The notes: a model not told the origin generated them from the sequence alone. Shown: positions 8,449 to 17,455, numbered from the stretch's first letter. The stretch: DNA of 64,000 nucleotides from Lacinutrix algicola (GCF_001418085.1 NZ_LIQH01000024.1:42833-106832), one strand, 5' to 3'. A program made the numbers and translations.

Positions 8449-8526
8449 TTATGTTTCTAAAACATAATTACTTCCCTCCAAAGAAGTATTTTACTAAAAG
8501 GATAGGTGTGCACCTGTCCTTTTTTT
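8449..8526 (+). ncRNA. Candidate antisense small RNA in the susC1 leader
   Basis: A stretch of about 78 nt starts just after a plus-strand -7 box and ends in a clear intrinsic terminator. It would fold into three hairpins. The first has arms ATGTTT (8451-8456) and AAACAT (8460-8465). The second has arms TACTTC (8469-8474) and GAAGTA (8483-8488), exposing the loop CCTCCAAA. The terminator stem has arms AGGATAGGT (8499-8507) and ACCTGTCCT (8512-8520), with one G-T pair, followed by T6. It is fully complementary to the 5' leader of susC1 mRNA. Cis-antisense RNAs of this placement (for example DonS in Bacteroides fragilis) repress susC-type operons. The T-run is much better on the plus strand than on the minus strand, which supports this orientation. 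Expression is not shown. Confidence 0.5.
8461..8479 (-). promoter_or_regulatory. Shared GGAGGGAAG-TAATTATG element, copy 2
   Basis: On the minus strand this is GGAGGGAAGTAATTATG followed by TTT TAG, a strong Shine-Dalgarno-like sequence with a two-codon ORF inside the susC1 leader, about 105 nt before the real start. It matches the element at 2590-2609 except for one missing G. It overlaps the second hairpin of the plus-strand small RNA candidate, so the two readings compete. Confidence 0.35.
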
Positions 8527-8553
8527 ATATCCAAATCAATGTGTAAAAAATAA

Positions 8554-8578
8554 TTGGTTTACCAGATTGGTTTACCAA
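8554..8578. promoter_or_regulatory. Tandem candidate GntR operators at susC1
   Basis: TTGGTTTACCAG (8554-8565) and TTGGTTTACCAA (8567-8578) lie 13 bp apart centre to centre. The second overlaps the -7 box of the susC1 promoter, so a bound repressor would block polymerase. The same arrangement and spacing recur at 17431-17455 and 22863-22887. The palindrome resembles FadR/UxuR-type sites, and the GntR regulator encoded at 2673-3374 is the obvious candidate to bind. Confidence 0.8.
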
Positions 8579-8605
8579 ATATAAACAAATTTTTGTCTTA
8601 TACAA
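8576..8605 (-). promoter_or_regulatory. susC1 promoter
   Basis: On the minus strand TTG (8605-8603), exactly 19 bp, then TATATTTG (8583-8576) match the Bacteroidota -33/-7 consensus. Transcription should start near 8570, giving a leader of about 210 nt before the susC1 ATG. Confidence 0.75.
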
Positions 8606-8616
8606 CGTTTTCGTAA
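8604..8616. promoter_or_regulatory. AACGTTTTCGTAA motif upstream of susC1
   Basis: This 13-bp element overlaps the outer edge of the -33 box of the susC1 promoter. The identical 13-mer is at the same place at susC2 (17481-17493) and, inverted, upstream of pdhA (54089-54101). Its GAAAACGTT core is reminiscent of LacI-family sites. The position just upstream of -33 would suit an activator. The binding protein is unknown. Confidence 0.5.
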
Positions 8617-8677
8617 TAAAAAGTTAAATATTGTTAATTATTTATTAAAAAAATAAAACAAAAGCTATTAAATAGAT

Positions 8678-8700
8678 AAAGCCCTAAATTATAGGGCTTT
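8678..8700 (-). terminator. Hairpin after the PL7 gene
   Basis: AAAGCCCTA (8678-8686) and TAGGGCTTT (8692-8700) form a nine-base-pair stem with loop AATTA. It lies 58 bp after the PL7 stop and before the susC1 promoter, so it probably ends the susC2-to-PL7 operon. The minus-strand tail is T-rich but interrupted. Confidence 0.6.
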
Positions 8701-8758
8701 ATTTTATTAGTAATTGTAAAGTACAAAAGAATTATATTGGTAAAAGGATCTTTGCGTA

Positions 8759-9676
8759 TTAATGTTTAACTTCTAAATCATAATATCTCACTTTAGCATA
8801 AGCCCCCTCATCTCTTGATTGAAAATAATTACCAGCTTTAAAATAGTTTTCAAAAATCCCCCATTTTCTCATATGAATGTTCTCATATACTTTAAATTCA
8901 TTTTTATTTAAAGCGATTACCATTTTACCATCAGAAACTTTCACTTCTAGTATAAACTTTTTAAAACCAACTTCTTGCTCAAAATTAAAACCTTCATCAT
9001 CTCCCCAAGAATCTTTATGTAACATTTCTTTAGGAGTTGCATTTAAATTTTTTAGCACTTTTGTTTTTACTCTAATTTTACCTTTATCCCAATATATTTT
9101 CAATATTGGAGGCGCATTGTTATCTTTTTGACCTATTAAATCTCTCTGCTCATCTGAAAGTCTTCCATGAATTTGCATTACAATTACTCTATGGTATTTA
9201 CCATCGATATCTTTAGTTACATCTTCCATGGCTAACTTACCTTTCATATAAGCACCTTCTTTAAAAGTCCAATTAACATTATTATCTCCTGGCACCATTT
9301 GCTCTCTTAGCTCGGATCTCGAGTATTTGGTATTAGCAGTCGTTGCTTTACTAGGATAAGAATAAAATACTAATGCTCCCTTTGTAGAATCATTATACAT
9401 GTATGGTTTAATCTCTTCATTTGTTGCATAATTAGTAACAACTTCTTTTCCTTTAAAACTTTTTGCTTTACCATTTTCTCCTTCAGGAATGGTTAGAGAC
9501 CAATGTGTTAAATCTATTTCAGGAAGCTTAAATTTCTTTTTTCTTTTCTTCTTTTTTTTAGATTCTACTTTAACTTCCGAATCAGAGACACTTCCTTTTT
9601 GTGTTTGACAAGAGACATTTACCGTAATAAATACCATTAACACAATACTTAATATTTGCTTATTTAAGTGTTTCAA
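8759..9676 (-). CDS. Alginate lyase, polysaccharide lyase family 7, lipoprotein
   Basis: This 305-residue protein shows all three PL7 signature regions: RSELR (120-124), QIH (168-170) and YFKAGNYFQ (278-286). PL7 enzymes cleave alginate by beta-elimination, usually endolytically, producing unsaturated oligouronates. A lipoprotein signal ends at Cys23. The residues after it (QTQKGS) are not acidic, and a lysine-rich segment follows at about 40-50. It therefore lacks the acidic export signal seen in the SusD and PKD proteins, and may face the periplasm rather than the outside. It is the last gene of the susC2 operon, 46 bp after the second PKD protein. Preference for G or M blocks is unclear: the QIH form is usually linked to activity on G or MG blocks. 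Confidence 0.93.
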   Translation of the reverse strand: MKHLNKQILSIVLMVFITVNVSCQTQKGSVSDSEVKVESKKKKKRKKKFKLPEIDLTHWSLTIPEGENGKAKSFKGKEVVTNYATNEEIKPYMYNDSTKGALVFYSYPSKATTANTKYSRSELREQMVPGDNNVNWTFKEGAYMKGKLAMEDVTKDIDGKYHRVIVMQIHGRLSDEQRDLIGQKDNNAPPILKIYWDKGKIRVKTKVLKNLNATPKEMLHKDSWGDDEGFNFEQEVGFKKFILEVKVSDGKMVIALNKNEFKVYENIHMRKWGIFENYFKAGNYFQSRDEGAYAKVRYYDLEVKH

Positions 9677-9722
9677 TATTATTATAATTTAGTTAGTTAC
9701 GTTTTAATTAACTCTATAGATG

Positions 9723-11252
9723 TTATAGTGTTGTTATAACTATATCTGTTAAGAACACCTCATTACTACTAGCAACTGTATTAGTAGGTACAAAATAGAA
9801 GATAACAAACTGTTGATCTGTTGATACTAGAATATCATTTGTATTCTCATCTACTCTACTTGTAGGGAAGCTAAAAGTAGCATCTGCCGTAAAATTAAAT
9901 GTTGATTGTTGCCAACCATCTACAGCATTTGAAATCACTTGTTGACTAGATAATGTTAATGAAGGTAAATCATTATCACTAGATGGCTCACCTGATAAAA
10001 TATAAAATGTTCCCTCTACATCTCCTACAGGAGTTAATTCGCTTTTTAGGAATGCTGAAATTGAATATTCAACTCCTGTTTCAACTTCAAACGCTTGATA
10101 AGCTCTTTCTCCCGAGCTATCAAACTTAAGAGACCTACCCGAAGTACCACCAGCAGACATTGCATCTGTACCAGAAGAACTAGGCTTATCTGTTGTTCCA
10201 CTACCTCCATTATTAGCAGGTGATGAAACCCAAGCTTCTAAATCATCATTTCTCCAAAAATTAAATGGTGTGTCTGTACCATCATTAAAAGTATTATCTG
10301 GATCTACTGTCCAAGCATCAACTAAGTCATTATTATTATTTTCTGAAGTAGGATAAGATTCCATATCTGCATTTTGCAAGACCGCATTAAATGTGGCCTG
10401 AATTCCTCCTACAGGCACTTGTTGCGTGATACTATTAGAAACACCTGCCGCATTTGTAGTTGTTAATGTAACAGCGTACGTTCCATCCACTGCATAAGTA
10501 TGTGTAGGATTGATATCTGTAGAAGTATTACCATCTCCAAAGTCCCAACTATATGATACTGCTAAAATTGAAGCATCTGTAAAGTTAACCATCAAGTTTG
10601 AAGTAGTAAAAGTAAAGTTAGGTATTGTGGACAAAACTAATCCTTCAATATTTTCGCTAACAGAAACCTCAACACCTAAAAAATTAGTTGCAGTAAGTGT
10701 TGCAACATAAGTATCTTCTGTTAAATAAACATGAACAGGACTAAAATTAGGATCTTGAATTGTATCCTCAAAATTCCACTCTAAAGTTTCTCCATTACCA
10801 AAATCCCAAACTAAATCTCTCACTCCAGTACTTAAGTTTTCAAAAGTTACTTCAGTATCAACAGAGGTGTGATTAAAACTAACAAAAATTGGAGAAACAT
10901 CTTCTGATGCTTCAGCAACTAAACCATCAGAACTTGTTGTGGTTAGTGTTACATTATATAATCCTCCTGTGGTATAGGTATGATTAGGGTTTTCTTCGGT
11001 TGAAGTATTACCATCTCCAAAATCCCACAAATAAGAAACAGCATCTGTAGAATAGCTTCTAAACACTATTGCTAAATTATCTTCAGGGTTTGTACTAGTT
11101 GTAAATAATGTATTTGGCTGTATATCGTTTACATTTCCTGTAGGTGGAACAAACTCCTCGTAACCTGTATCATAACATGAGAAAAGTCCAAAAAACACTA
11201 AAGAAATAGCGAAAATACTTTTACTGAATTTTTTAATTAATTTAAAAATCAT
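9723..11252 (-). CDS. PKD-domain surface lipoprotein, probable alginate-binding protein
   Basis: This 509-residue lipoprotein (Cys26 in GLFSC) contains three PKD domains at about residues 45-118, 122-205 and 208-280. Two show WDFGDGNTST and one shows WDFGNGET. A C-terminal beta-rich module (about 285-509) resembles a carbohydrate-binding or adhesive domain, including a GERAYQAFEVETGVEYSISA stretch. No catalytic motif is seen. It sits between SusD2 and PL7 in the operon, the usual place for a surface glycan-binding protein. The residues after the Cys (YDTGYEE) include acidic positions, which would fit surface export. Its C-terminal module is similar in pattern to that of the next PKD protein upstream. 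Confidence 0.82.
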   Translation of the reverse strand: MIFKLIKKFSKSIFAISLVFFGLFSCYDTGYEEFVPPTGNVNDIQPNTLFTTSTNPEDNLAIVFRSYSTDAVSYLWDFGDGNTSTEENPNHTYTTGGLYNVTLTTTSSDGLVAEASEDVSPIFVSFNHTSVDTEVTFENLSTGVRDLVWDFGNGETLEWNFEDTIQDPNFSPVHVYLTEDTYVATLTATNFLGVEVSVSENIEGLVLSTIPNFTFTTSNLMVNFTDASILAVSYSWDFGDGNTSTDINPTHTYAVDGTYAVTLTTTNAAGVSNSITQQVPVGGIQATFNAVLQNADMESYPTSENNNNDLVDAWTVDPDNTFNDGTDTPFNFWRNDDLEAWVSSPANNGGSGTTDKPSSSGTDAMSAGGTSGRSLKFDSSGERAYQAFEVETGVEYSISAFLKSELTPVGDVEGTFYILSGEPSSDNDLPSLTLSSQQVISNAVDGWQQSTFNFTADATFSFPTSRVDENTNDILVSTDQQFVIFYFVPTNTVASSNEVFLTDIVITTL

Positions 11253-11273
11253 AATATTAAATTTTAGAATTTT

Positions 11274-12476
11274 TTATTCTTTTACTACTATATCGAATGC
11301 ATCTAGCCTAGTCTCAACTCCTGAATTTGAAGCAAAAATAATTACTGATTCATTATCACCAGCTTCAAAGGTGATAGCATGTTTTTTGAAAACATTATCA
11401 ACTCTCCCAACGTTACTATCTGTTCTAGAAGCTACAATATTTTCTTCTAATTGTGCTTCTGCATAAGTTGATGTGCTTGGCTTTAATATAGACACCTTCA
11501 TTTCTCCAAAACTATCTTCTTCAAAGGCAGTAAAATAAGTCAAAACATATTCTGCTCCTGGAGTAACTTCTATTTCTTGGTAAGCAACTCTTTCTCCACC
11601 TCCTGGAAATTTTGCTGCCTGTGTACCATCTGGTAAATTAGGTGCATCAATTGGATTGCTATCTGTATTTATCTGAATTACGGTAGTACCCGCACCAAAT
11701 GGACTCCATGCAGCATTACTAGGCGCTTTCCATGAATCTCTACCATCACCTGTTCCATCAAACAAGCTATTATCTTCAAAACTAGGCTCAGAAATTTCAG
11801 GTACTGGAATTGTTGGTACAGCTTGATTAACTGTAATTATTTTTTCTGTATAATTTAATTTTCCAAGATTATCTGTTACTGTTAAACCAACTGTATACTC
11901 GCCTGGATTAGGAAAAGAAAAAATTATCTCTCTATCTTGTAAGGTTGCTGGCTCTAACACAGAAATTTGATTTTCTAAATTAGAAACATTTTCCAATGTT
12001 TCATCTGTAAGTGCTTCTTCTGCAATAACTAATTGATTTTCTAAATCAACAATTTGAGCTTGTAATACTATAACTCTAGCTGGATCAGCCTCGCAAGGTA
12101 TTTTAAATTCTAATTTAGATATTTCTTTTTCAATTGCAACAATAGTCGCTAACTCTGCCTCTATTAATTGTTCTAAAATAGGTAAGTTTTTGTTGATTAA
12201 ATCTACTCCATCAGATGGTGTAATTGACCATTGATAATCTGTACCATTTACTGCTAAATTTGAACCCGCAAGAAAATTAAAATCATAATCAGCCCATAGT
12301 TCAACGTCATTACAATCAAACTCCGAACGAGTAACATCGGTTACGTTATAAAAAGGCGTAGGACCTGTAATGTCTTCAAGATCTCCTACATTGGCCAAGT
12401 CATCACTTACGCAAGCTGTTAAAGACACAAACGTACCTAAAACGATATATTTTATTTTAAATAAATATTTTTTCAT
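11274..12476 (-). CDS. PKD-like surface lipoprotein with coiled-coil insertion, probable glycan-binding protein
   Basis: This 400-residue lipoprotein (Cys22 in SLTAC, followed by VSDDLA) has one PKD-like domain at about 45-220. That domain appears split: its first half ends near WSITPSDGVDL and its last strands resume at IIFSFPNPGEYTVGLTVTD. Between them, at about 96-175, is a heptad-like helical stretch with two runs rich in Leu, Ile and Glu around a Cys-Pro-containing turn, likely an antiparallel coiled coil. A C-terminal beta module (about 225-400) contains ERVAYQEIEVTPGAEYVLTY and resembles that of the neighbouring 509-residue protein. It lies 12 bp after susD2, so a role as an alginate-binding protein of the SusCD complex is likely. 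Confidence 0.78.
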   Translation of the reverse strand: MKKYLFKIKYIVLGTFVSLTACVSDDLANVGDLEDITGPTPFYNVTDVTRSEFDCNDVELWADYDFNFLAGSNLAVNGTDYQWSITPSDGVDLINKNLPILEQLIEAELATIVAIEKEISKLEFKIPCEADPARVIVLQAQIVDLENQLVIAEEALTDETLENVSNLENQISVLEPATLQDREIIFSFPNPGEYTVGLTVTDNLGKLNYTEKIITVNQAVPTIPVPEISEPSFEDNSLFDGTGDGRDSWKAPSNAAWSPFGAGTTVIQINTDSNPIDAPNLPDGTQAAKFPGGGERVAYQEIEVTPGAEYVLTYFTAFEEDSFGEMKVSILKPSTSTYAEAQLEENIVASRTDSNVGRVDNVFKKHAITFEAGDNESVIIFASNSGVETRLDAFDIVVKE

Positions 12477-12488
12477 AATTATTAGGTT

Positions 12489-14081
12489 TTAGTATCCAGG
12501 ATTCTGTGTATAAAAATTAGGTAAATTATCTATTTCTCTTTGCGGAAAAGGAAGGTATTTCTTTTCTATTGTATAAAACAGACTGTTTTGATTAGAGAAT
12601 TCTGTTAAAACAGCATCAACCTGATCAAATCTTATTAAATCATATAAGCGTTGGTTTTCGTATACAAACTCTACCCTTCTTTCAGCTAATAGTAATGGTT
12701 TTGTTAAATTAGCAATAGCATCAAGCCCTACTCTCTCTCTAACTTTATTAAAAGCATCAATAGCTCTTGAATCTGTTGTACTAGCGTTATCTCCTAAAAT
12801 TGCTTCAGCATATAATAACAATACATCAGCATATCTTAAAACTATCCAGTCGTTATCTCCAATTTCACCATCTGTAGGAAATTTAGCATTAAAAGTATCA
12901 TTTGTAATATCAGATGGATTGTAAGATAATGCATCAATACTAGCATAAAACCTTACTGGTTGTAACTCTGGGTTCATAAAATCTAAAAAGTCAAGTGAAG
13001 CAATATTTACTCCATTAGATGGCCCTTGCAAGGTCATTGCAAAACTATGAGACTCTGAGTCCGTTTCTACTTGATCGTCTAAACCACTATCACTAGTTGT
13101 ATAATTATCACTACTAACCAAATCGTATGCTATTGAAAAAATAACTTCATCGTTAATTTCAAGCCCTGGATTATTTGACCAAGAACCATCAAGTACTCCG
13201 TCTGTATAACCGCTAGATATTTCATTACCAAAAACATTACCATAATCTATAACTAGGTTTGCATTGTATTCGGCATCCGTTAAAAGATCTTCTGATGGAT
13301 TTAACGGATTGGCATTAAACTCAAATTGATCTGCTTGACTTCTTTCAGTAAATAATAAGTTGTAATTATAAGTATTACCTTCTACAACTGAAGCTAACAA
13401 CAATTCTGCTTCTGTAAAATCAGGATTAGGTTGACTTAAATAAGCTTTTGCTGCTAAACAAATAGCTGCTCCTTCTGATGGGCGATATCTATTTTGTTCC
13501 ACTCCATTTAAATAAGCTATTGATGTTTTAAAATCGGCTATAATTTTCTCATAAACCTCTGCTTCTGGTAGTTGAGGATAATTTAAAGCTTCATTACTAG
13601 TTATGTCTAAAACTTTATCTATAAAAGGCACATTTTTATATGCTCTCACCAAATTAAAATGACATAAACCTCTCATGAAATAAGCTTCACCAACTGTATA
13701 TTGTTGATTTTCTGGAGCTAAAAAACGATTATCTATAATTGTATTTGCATGTTTAATAGAAGCCATATTATTAGAGTAATACGTTGCTACGTCTCCATTA
13801 TTTGGATCTACATTGTAAGCATTAATTGCTGCAAAATTTCCGTTTTCGGTATTAGCCCTTACATTATCTGATCTTAATTCAGTTAGTAAAAATTCGTTAG
13901 CCGGAATCTTTTGATAAGCATCTAAAACTCCATTTGCTAATAATTCGAACCCGTTATCTGTTTGAAGTAACTCTTCTATTGAAAGTGCAGTAGGATTACT
14001 AAGATCTAGTTCTTCTGTACAACTTATTAATAAAGCCATAACAGAAAAACAAACTATTATATTTTTAAATATATTTTTCAT
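12489..14081 (-). CDS. SusD-like surface glycan-binding lipoprotein (pair 2)
   Basis: This 530-residue SusD/RagB family protein has a lipoprotein signal ending at Cys21 (ALLISC) followed by the acidic TEELDL, consistent with surface export. It contains the helical repeats of the family and the C-terminal NFYTQNPGY. It begins 6 bp after the susC2 stop, so the two are translated together. It should bind alginate oligosaccharides and deliver them to SusC2. It differs substantially from SusD1 in sequence, so the two pairs may have different ligands. Confidence 0.93.
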   Translation of the reverse strand: MKNIFKNIIVCFSVMALLISCTEELDLSNPTALSIEELLQTDNGFELLANGVLDAYQKIPANEFLLTELRSDNVRANTENGNFAAINAYNVDPNNGDVATYYSNNMASIKHANTIIDNRFLAPENQQYTVGEAYFMRGLCHFNLVRAYKNVPFIDKVLDITSNEALNYPQLPEAEVYEKIIADFKTSIAYLNGVEQNRYRPSEGAAICLAAKAYLSQPNPDFTEAELLLASVVEGNTYNYNLLFTERSQADQFEFNANPLNPSEDLLTDAEYNANLVIDYGNVFGNEISSGYTDGVLDGSWSNNPGLEINDEVIFSIAYDLVSSDNYTTSDSGLDDQVETDSESHSFAMTLQGPSNGVNIASLDFLDFMNPELQPVRFYASIDALSYNPSDITNDTFNAKFPTDGEIGDNDWIVLRYADVLLLYAEAILGDNASTTDSRAIDAFNKVRERVGLDAIANLTKPLLLAERRVEFVYENQRLYDLIRFDQVDAVLTEFSNQNSLFYTIEKKYLPFPQREIDNLPNFYTQNPGY

Positions 14082-14087
14082 AATTAA

Positions 14088-17000
14088 TTAAAATTGAAAG
14101 TTAACTCCTGCAGAAATTGTTCTCACTATTGGTCCATCTCCTCTTTGATAACCTGATGTTAAGGCAGTGTTAGCGTTATTAGATGTTTGTCCAGCAGCTT
14201 CAGGATTAAATCCTTCATAATCTTTGGCTGTAAAGAATAATAAATTTTCACCTGTTATATAAAATCTTAGTTTATTAAGACCATTTCTAGTTATAAATGA
14301 TTCTGGTAGTGTATAACCAAAAGTCAAGTTTCTTAAGGCAATATAAGAAGCGTCTTGTATTTGAGCATCTGTAAACCTTCTGTGAACTGTTTTATCTGCA
14401 TCTGGAAAATTAGCGACTTCATTAACAGCTGATTCACTAGCATAATACAATTGATCTAAATCTGCAACTCTAACTTCAGCTCCATGCGATCCTTCCCATT
14501 GAAAAGAAAAGTCAAAATCTTTAATTCCGTAATCGGCACTGAATCCCCAAGTAAAATCTGGATAAGGACTCCCCAACTCTGTTCTATCTTCATCATCAAT
14601 AACACCATCATTATTTAAATCTTTAACATAAACATCTGCATATTGGTTATTAAACCTATTAAAAGGATTATCTACCCATTCTAATGGAATTTCTTTTTCA
14701 TAAACCCATCCATAAAAAGAAGTTATTGGTTGTCCCACAGTTGCAATAAACTCTGTTGGCCTTGTATCTTGATCTATTCTAGAAATAATTTGTTGATTAT
14801 TACCTAAATCTTGAACAGTGTTTCTGTTTAAAGCAAATTGCCCTGATACATTTAATCTTGATTTTTCGTTAGCGAATATTCTACTATTCAACTCTAACTC
14901 TAAACCTTCATTTTTAACTTCTCCTATATTTTGCAGCCAATTATCTGTCCCATAACTAGCAGGAACCGGTGCAAAAAGAATTAAATCTTCACTTGTTCTT
15001 GTGTAGTAATCTACAGATAAACCTAAAAGACCTCTACCAAAAGTTACATCTATTCCTGGATTAAACTCTACTAATTTTTCCCATCCTAAATCTTGATTTG
15101 CTAGGGTTACACCTTTAACACCTGTCTGTCCATTGTATCCAATAGTACTAAATGTTTCTTCAAATCTATATAGAGATTCAAATATGTTGTTTGATATTTC
15201 GTTAGAACCTGAAATACCATAACTAGCTCTTAATTTTAAAAATGTTACAAAATCACTAGATGACAAGAACTCCTCGCTAGACATTAACCAACCAACTGAA
15301 GCAGCTGGAAAGAATCCAAATCTACTATTTGAACCAAATCGAGTACTACCATCGGTACGCGCAGATAGTTGTAAAAGGTATTTTTCGTCGTAGTTATAAT
15401 TTACTCTTCCAAAATATGAAACCAATTTATCTGTTCCATTATTTGTAAATGTAGTCCCACCATCTGCAATAGCAATATTATTATTAAAATCATCTGTGAA
15501 ACCAACAGCTTCTGATTCTTGAACAGAAAAATCCCTACGTGTATATTCAAATCCAAGGATTGAATTAAAACCATGCTTCCCAAAATCTTTATCGTATTTA
15601 AGTAGAGATTCAAATGCATATTGATTTAATTCATCTCTTCTTTCTAATCTATAAGATTCTTGTTCTCTATTTTCTTGACCCAATAAATAATCATTTTCAG
15701 TAGTTTTATTATGTCTAATTACTCCAGAAAAAGATTGTCTAAAACTAAGACCTTTTGCTAATTTAAAATCCATATAAGTAGAAGCATTTAAACTTAACTT
15801 TTGCTTTACCCTAGATCTTTCAAGAAAGTGTACTAAAGGATGGACATTTTTTGTGGTAGATAAAGTTAATCCTCCAGATGTTAAAGGGCTAACTAATGGA
15901 AGTCCTGTTAAAGGATCTCTAGCTATTGCTCTTGGATTATTAGGATCAACTGTAAACACATGATCAAAAGCTCTTGAGAACCCATAACTTCCTACTCCAA
16001 TGTTTTCAAATTGAGATCCAGCATCTCCTGGATCTGACTGAGTAATATATTTTAAATGTTCTTCATTTAAGTATAATGGAATATGACCTAATTGTCTTAA
16101 TGGGTCTGTAAATCTTGCAGGTAATTTATCTTGATCATTATAATTAACACGTAAATTTCCTCCAAATTTTATCTTTTTATTTTTTGTTTTACTATCAACT
16201 TTTATTCTAGCATTATATTTCTTAAAGTTATCTGTTATAGCAATTCCTTCGTCTTCAAGGTAACCTAAAGATGCAGTATAACTTGTTAGTTCTGAACCAC
16301 CTCTTGCCGACAAAGAGTGGCTTCTTACAATACCTCCTTCAAAAACTTCATCTTGCCAATTAGTTTCACCACCTCCTAATGATGCTATAAAGTCCATAGC
16401 TTCTAGCTCAGCATAGGCCGTATTGTAATCGTTAATAATTCTATTATAATTTTCACTATCCGGTGAGATACCATTAACTGTACTTTGTAAACTATTTAAT
16501 CTACTTCTTTCTTGAGCTATAGAAGTATTAAAGTTTTTATTTTTATTAGAATACCTAACACCTGTAAATGCATTGTATGAGAATTGTGTTTTACCTGCAA
16601 CACCTTTTTTAAGTGTTACTAAAATCACTCCATTTGCACCACGAGACCCATAAATAGCAACAGAAGAAGCATCCTTTAAAACACTAATAGAATCGATATT
16701 ATTATTATCGATAGAACCTAATATGTCTGAATCTGTTCCTAAAACAACACCATCAACAACAATTAAAGGTGACGAAGAACCGGTAATAGAACCAGGACCT
16801 CTTAATGTAATTTTAGAATCTCCACCAGCTTCTGAACCTACTGTTTGTATTCTTAAACCCGCTACTTTTCCTTTAAGTGCATCTTCCACTCGAGAAACAG
16901 CTACATCTTTAAGGTCCTTGGCAGAAACTTTAGTTAAAGCACTTGTTATATTTTTTTGTTTTTGATCTCCATATGCAACAACAACAACTTCATCTAATTG

Positions 17001-17303
17001 ATTAGCATCTTCTGATAGTGAAACATTTAAAATTGCATCAGTTGCAACTGGCATTAGTTTAGTTTCAAAACCAATAAAAGAAAAATGAAGCACTTCTCCT
17101 TTTTTTACTTTAATTTGATAGTTTCCATCAAAATCTGTACTTGTTCCATTACTTGATCCAGCTACAGTTACATTCACACCAGGAAGTGGCATATTGTCTA
17201 TTGCCGAAATTACTTGACCTTTTACGATTAAGTTTTCTTGGGCAAAAGCAGATATACACATAAAGAGTATAGCAAAAATTGCCGATTTAGCTTTTAAATT
17301 CAT
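14088..17303 (-). CDS. SusC-like TonB-dependent outer-membrane transporter (pair 2)
   Basis: This 1,071-residue SusC/RagA protein has a signal peptide to about AFAQ, a carboxypeptidase-D-like domain (PLPGVNVTVAGSSNGTSTD), a plug starting at DEVVVVAYGDQKQKNITSAL, and a beta-barrel ending in an aromatic residue (VNFQF). It is the first gene of a five-gene operon: susC2, susD2, two PKD lipoproteins and PL7. Transcription is expected from the promoter at 17453-17482, leaving a leader of about 140 nt. The first 30 residues are almost the same as those of SusC1. Alginate oligosaccharide import is inferred from the operon. Confidence 0.95.
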   Translation of the reverse strand: MNLKAKSAIFAILFMCISAFAQENLIVKGQVISAIDNMPLPGVNVTVAGSSNGTSTDFDGNYQIKVKKGEVLHFSFIGFETKLMPVATDAILNVSLSEDANQLDEVVVVAYGDQKQKNITSALTKVSAKDLKDVAVSRVEDALKGKVAGLRIQTVGSEAGGDSKITLRGPGSITGSSSPLIVVDGVVLGTDSDILGSIDNNNIDSISVLKDASSVAIYGSRGANGVILVTLKKGVAGKTQFSYNAFTGVRYSNKNKNFNTSIAQERSRLNSLQSTVNGISPDSENYNRIINDYNTAYAELEAMDFIASLGGGETNWQDEVFEGGIVRSHSLSARGGSELTSYTASLGYLEDEGIAITDNFKKYNARIKVDSKTKNKKIKFGGNLRVNYNDQDKLPARFTDPLRQLGHIPLYLNEEHLKYITQSDPGDAGSQFENIGVGSYGFSRAFDHVFTVDPNNPRAIARDPLTGLPLVSPLTSGGLTLSTTKNVHPLVHFLERSRVKQKLSLNASTYMDFKLAKGLSFRQSFSGVIRHNKTTENDYLLGQENREQESYRLERRDELNQYAFESLLKYDKDFGKHGFNSILGFEYTRRDFSVQESEAVGFTDDFNNNIAIADGGTTFTNNGTDKLVSYFGRVNYNYDEKYLLQLSARTDGSTRFGSNSRFGFFPAASVGWLMSSEEFLSSSDFVTFLKLRASYGISGSNEISNNIFESLYRFEETFSTIGYNGQTGVKGVTLANQDLGWEKLVEFNPGIDVTFGRGLLGLSVDYYTRTSEDLILFAPVPASYGTDNWLQNIGEVKNEGLELELNSRIFANEKSRLNVSGQFALNRNTVQDLGNNQQIISRIDQDTRPTEFIATVGQPITSFYGWVYEKEIPLEWVDNPFNRFNNQYADVYVKDLNNDGVIDDEDRTELGSPYPDFTWGFSADYGIKDFDFSFQWEGSHGAEVRVADLDQLYYASESAVNEVANFPDADKTVHRRFTDAQIQDASYIALRNLTFGYTLPESFITRNGLNKLRFYITGENLLFFTAKDYEGFNPEAAGQTSNNANTALTSGYQRGDGPIVRTISAGVNFQF

Positions 17304-17430
17304 AATTAGTTATTAAGGTTAGATAGTTTAGTTAACATTTACAATAAAATAATATTCAAAAAAAAGAAAGAATCAAAGTTCGAAAAAGTAACATATCGTA
17401 ATATTTTTTTTGTAAAACAGTTTTATAATA

Positions 17431-17455
17431 TTGGTTTACCAATCTGGTCAACCAA
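17431..17455. promoter_or_regulatory. Tandem candidate GntR operators at susC2
   Basis: TTGGTTTACCAA (17431-17442) and CTGGTCAACCAA (17444-17455) are spaced 13 bp centre to centre, as at susC1 and PL6. The second unit overlaps the -7 box. It is the most degenerate copy, but the TGGT..ACCA half-sites are kept. Confidence 0.78.
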
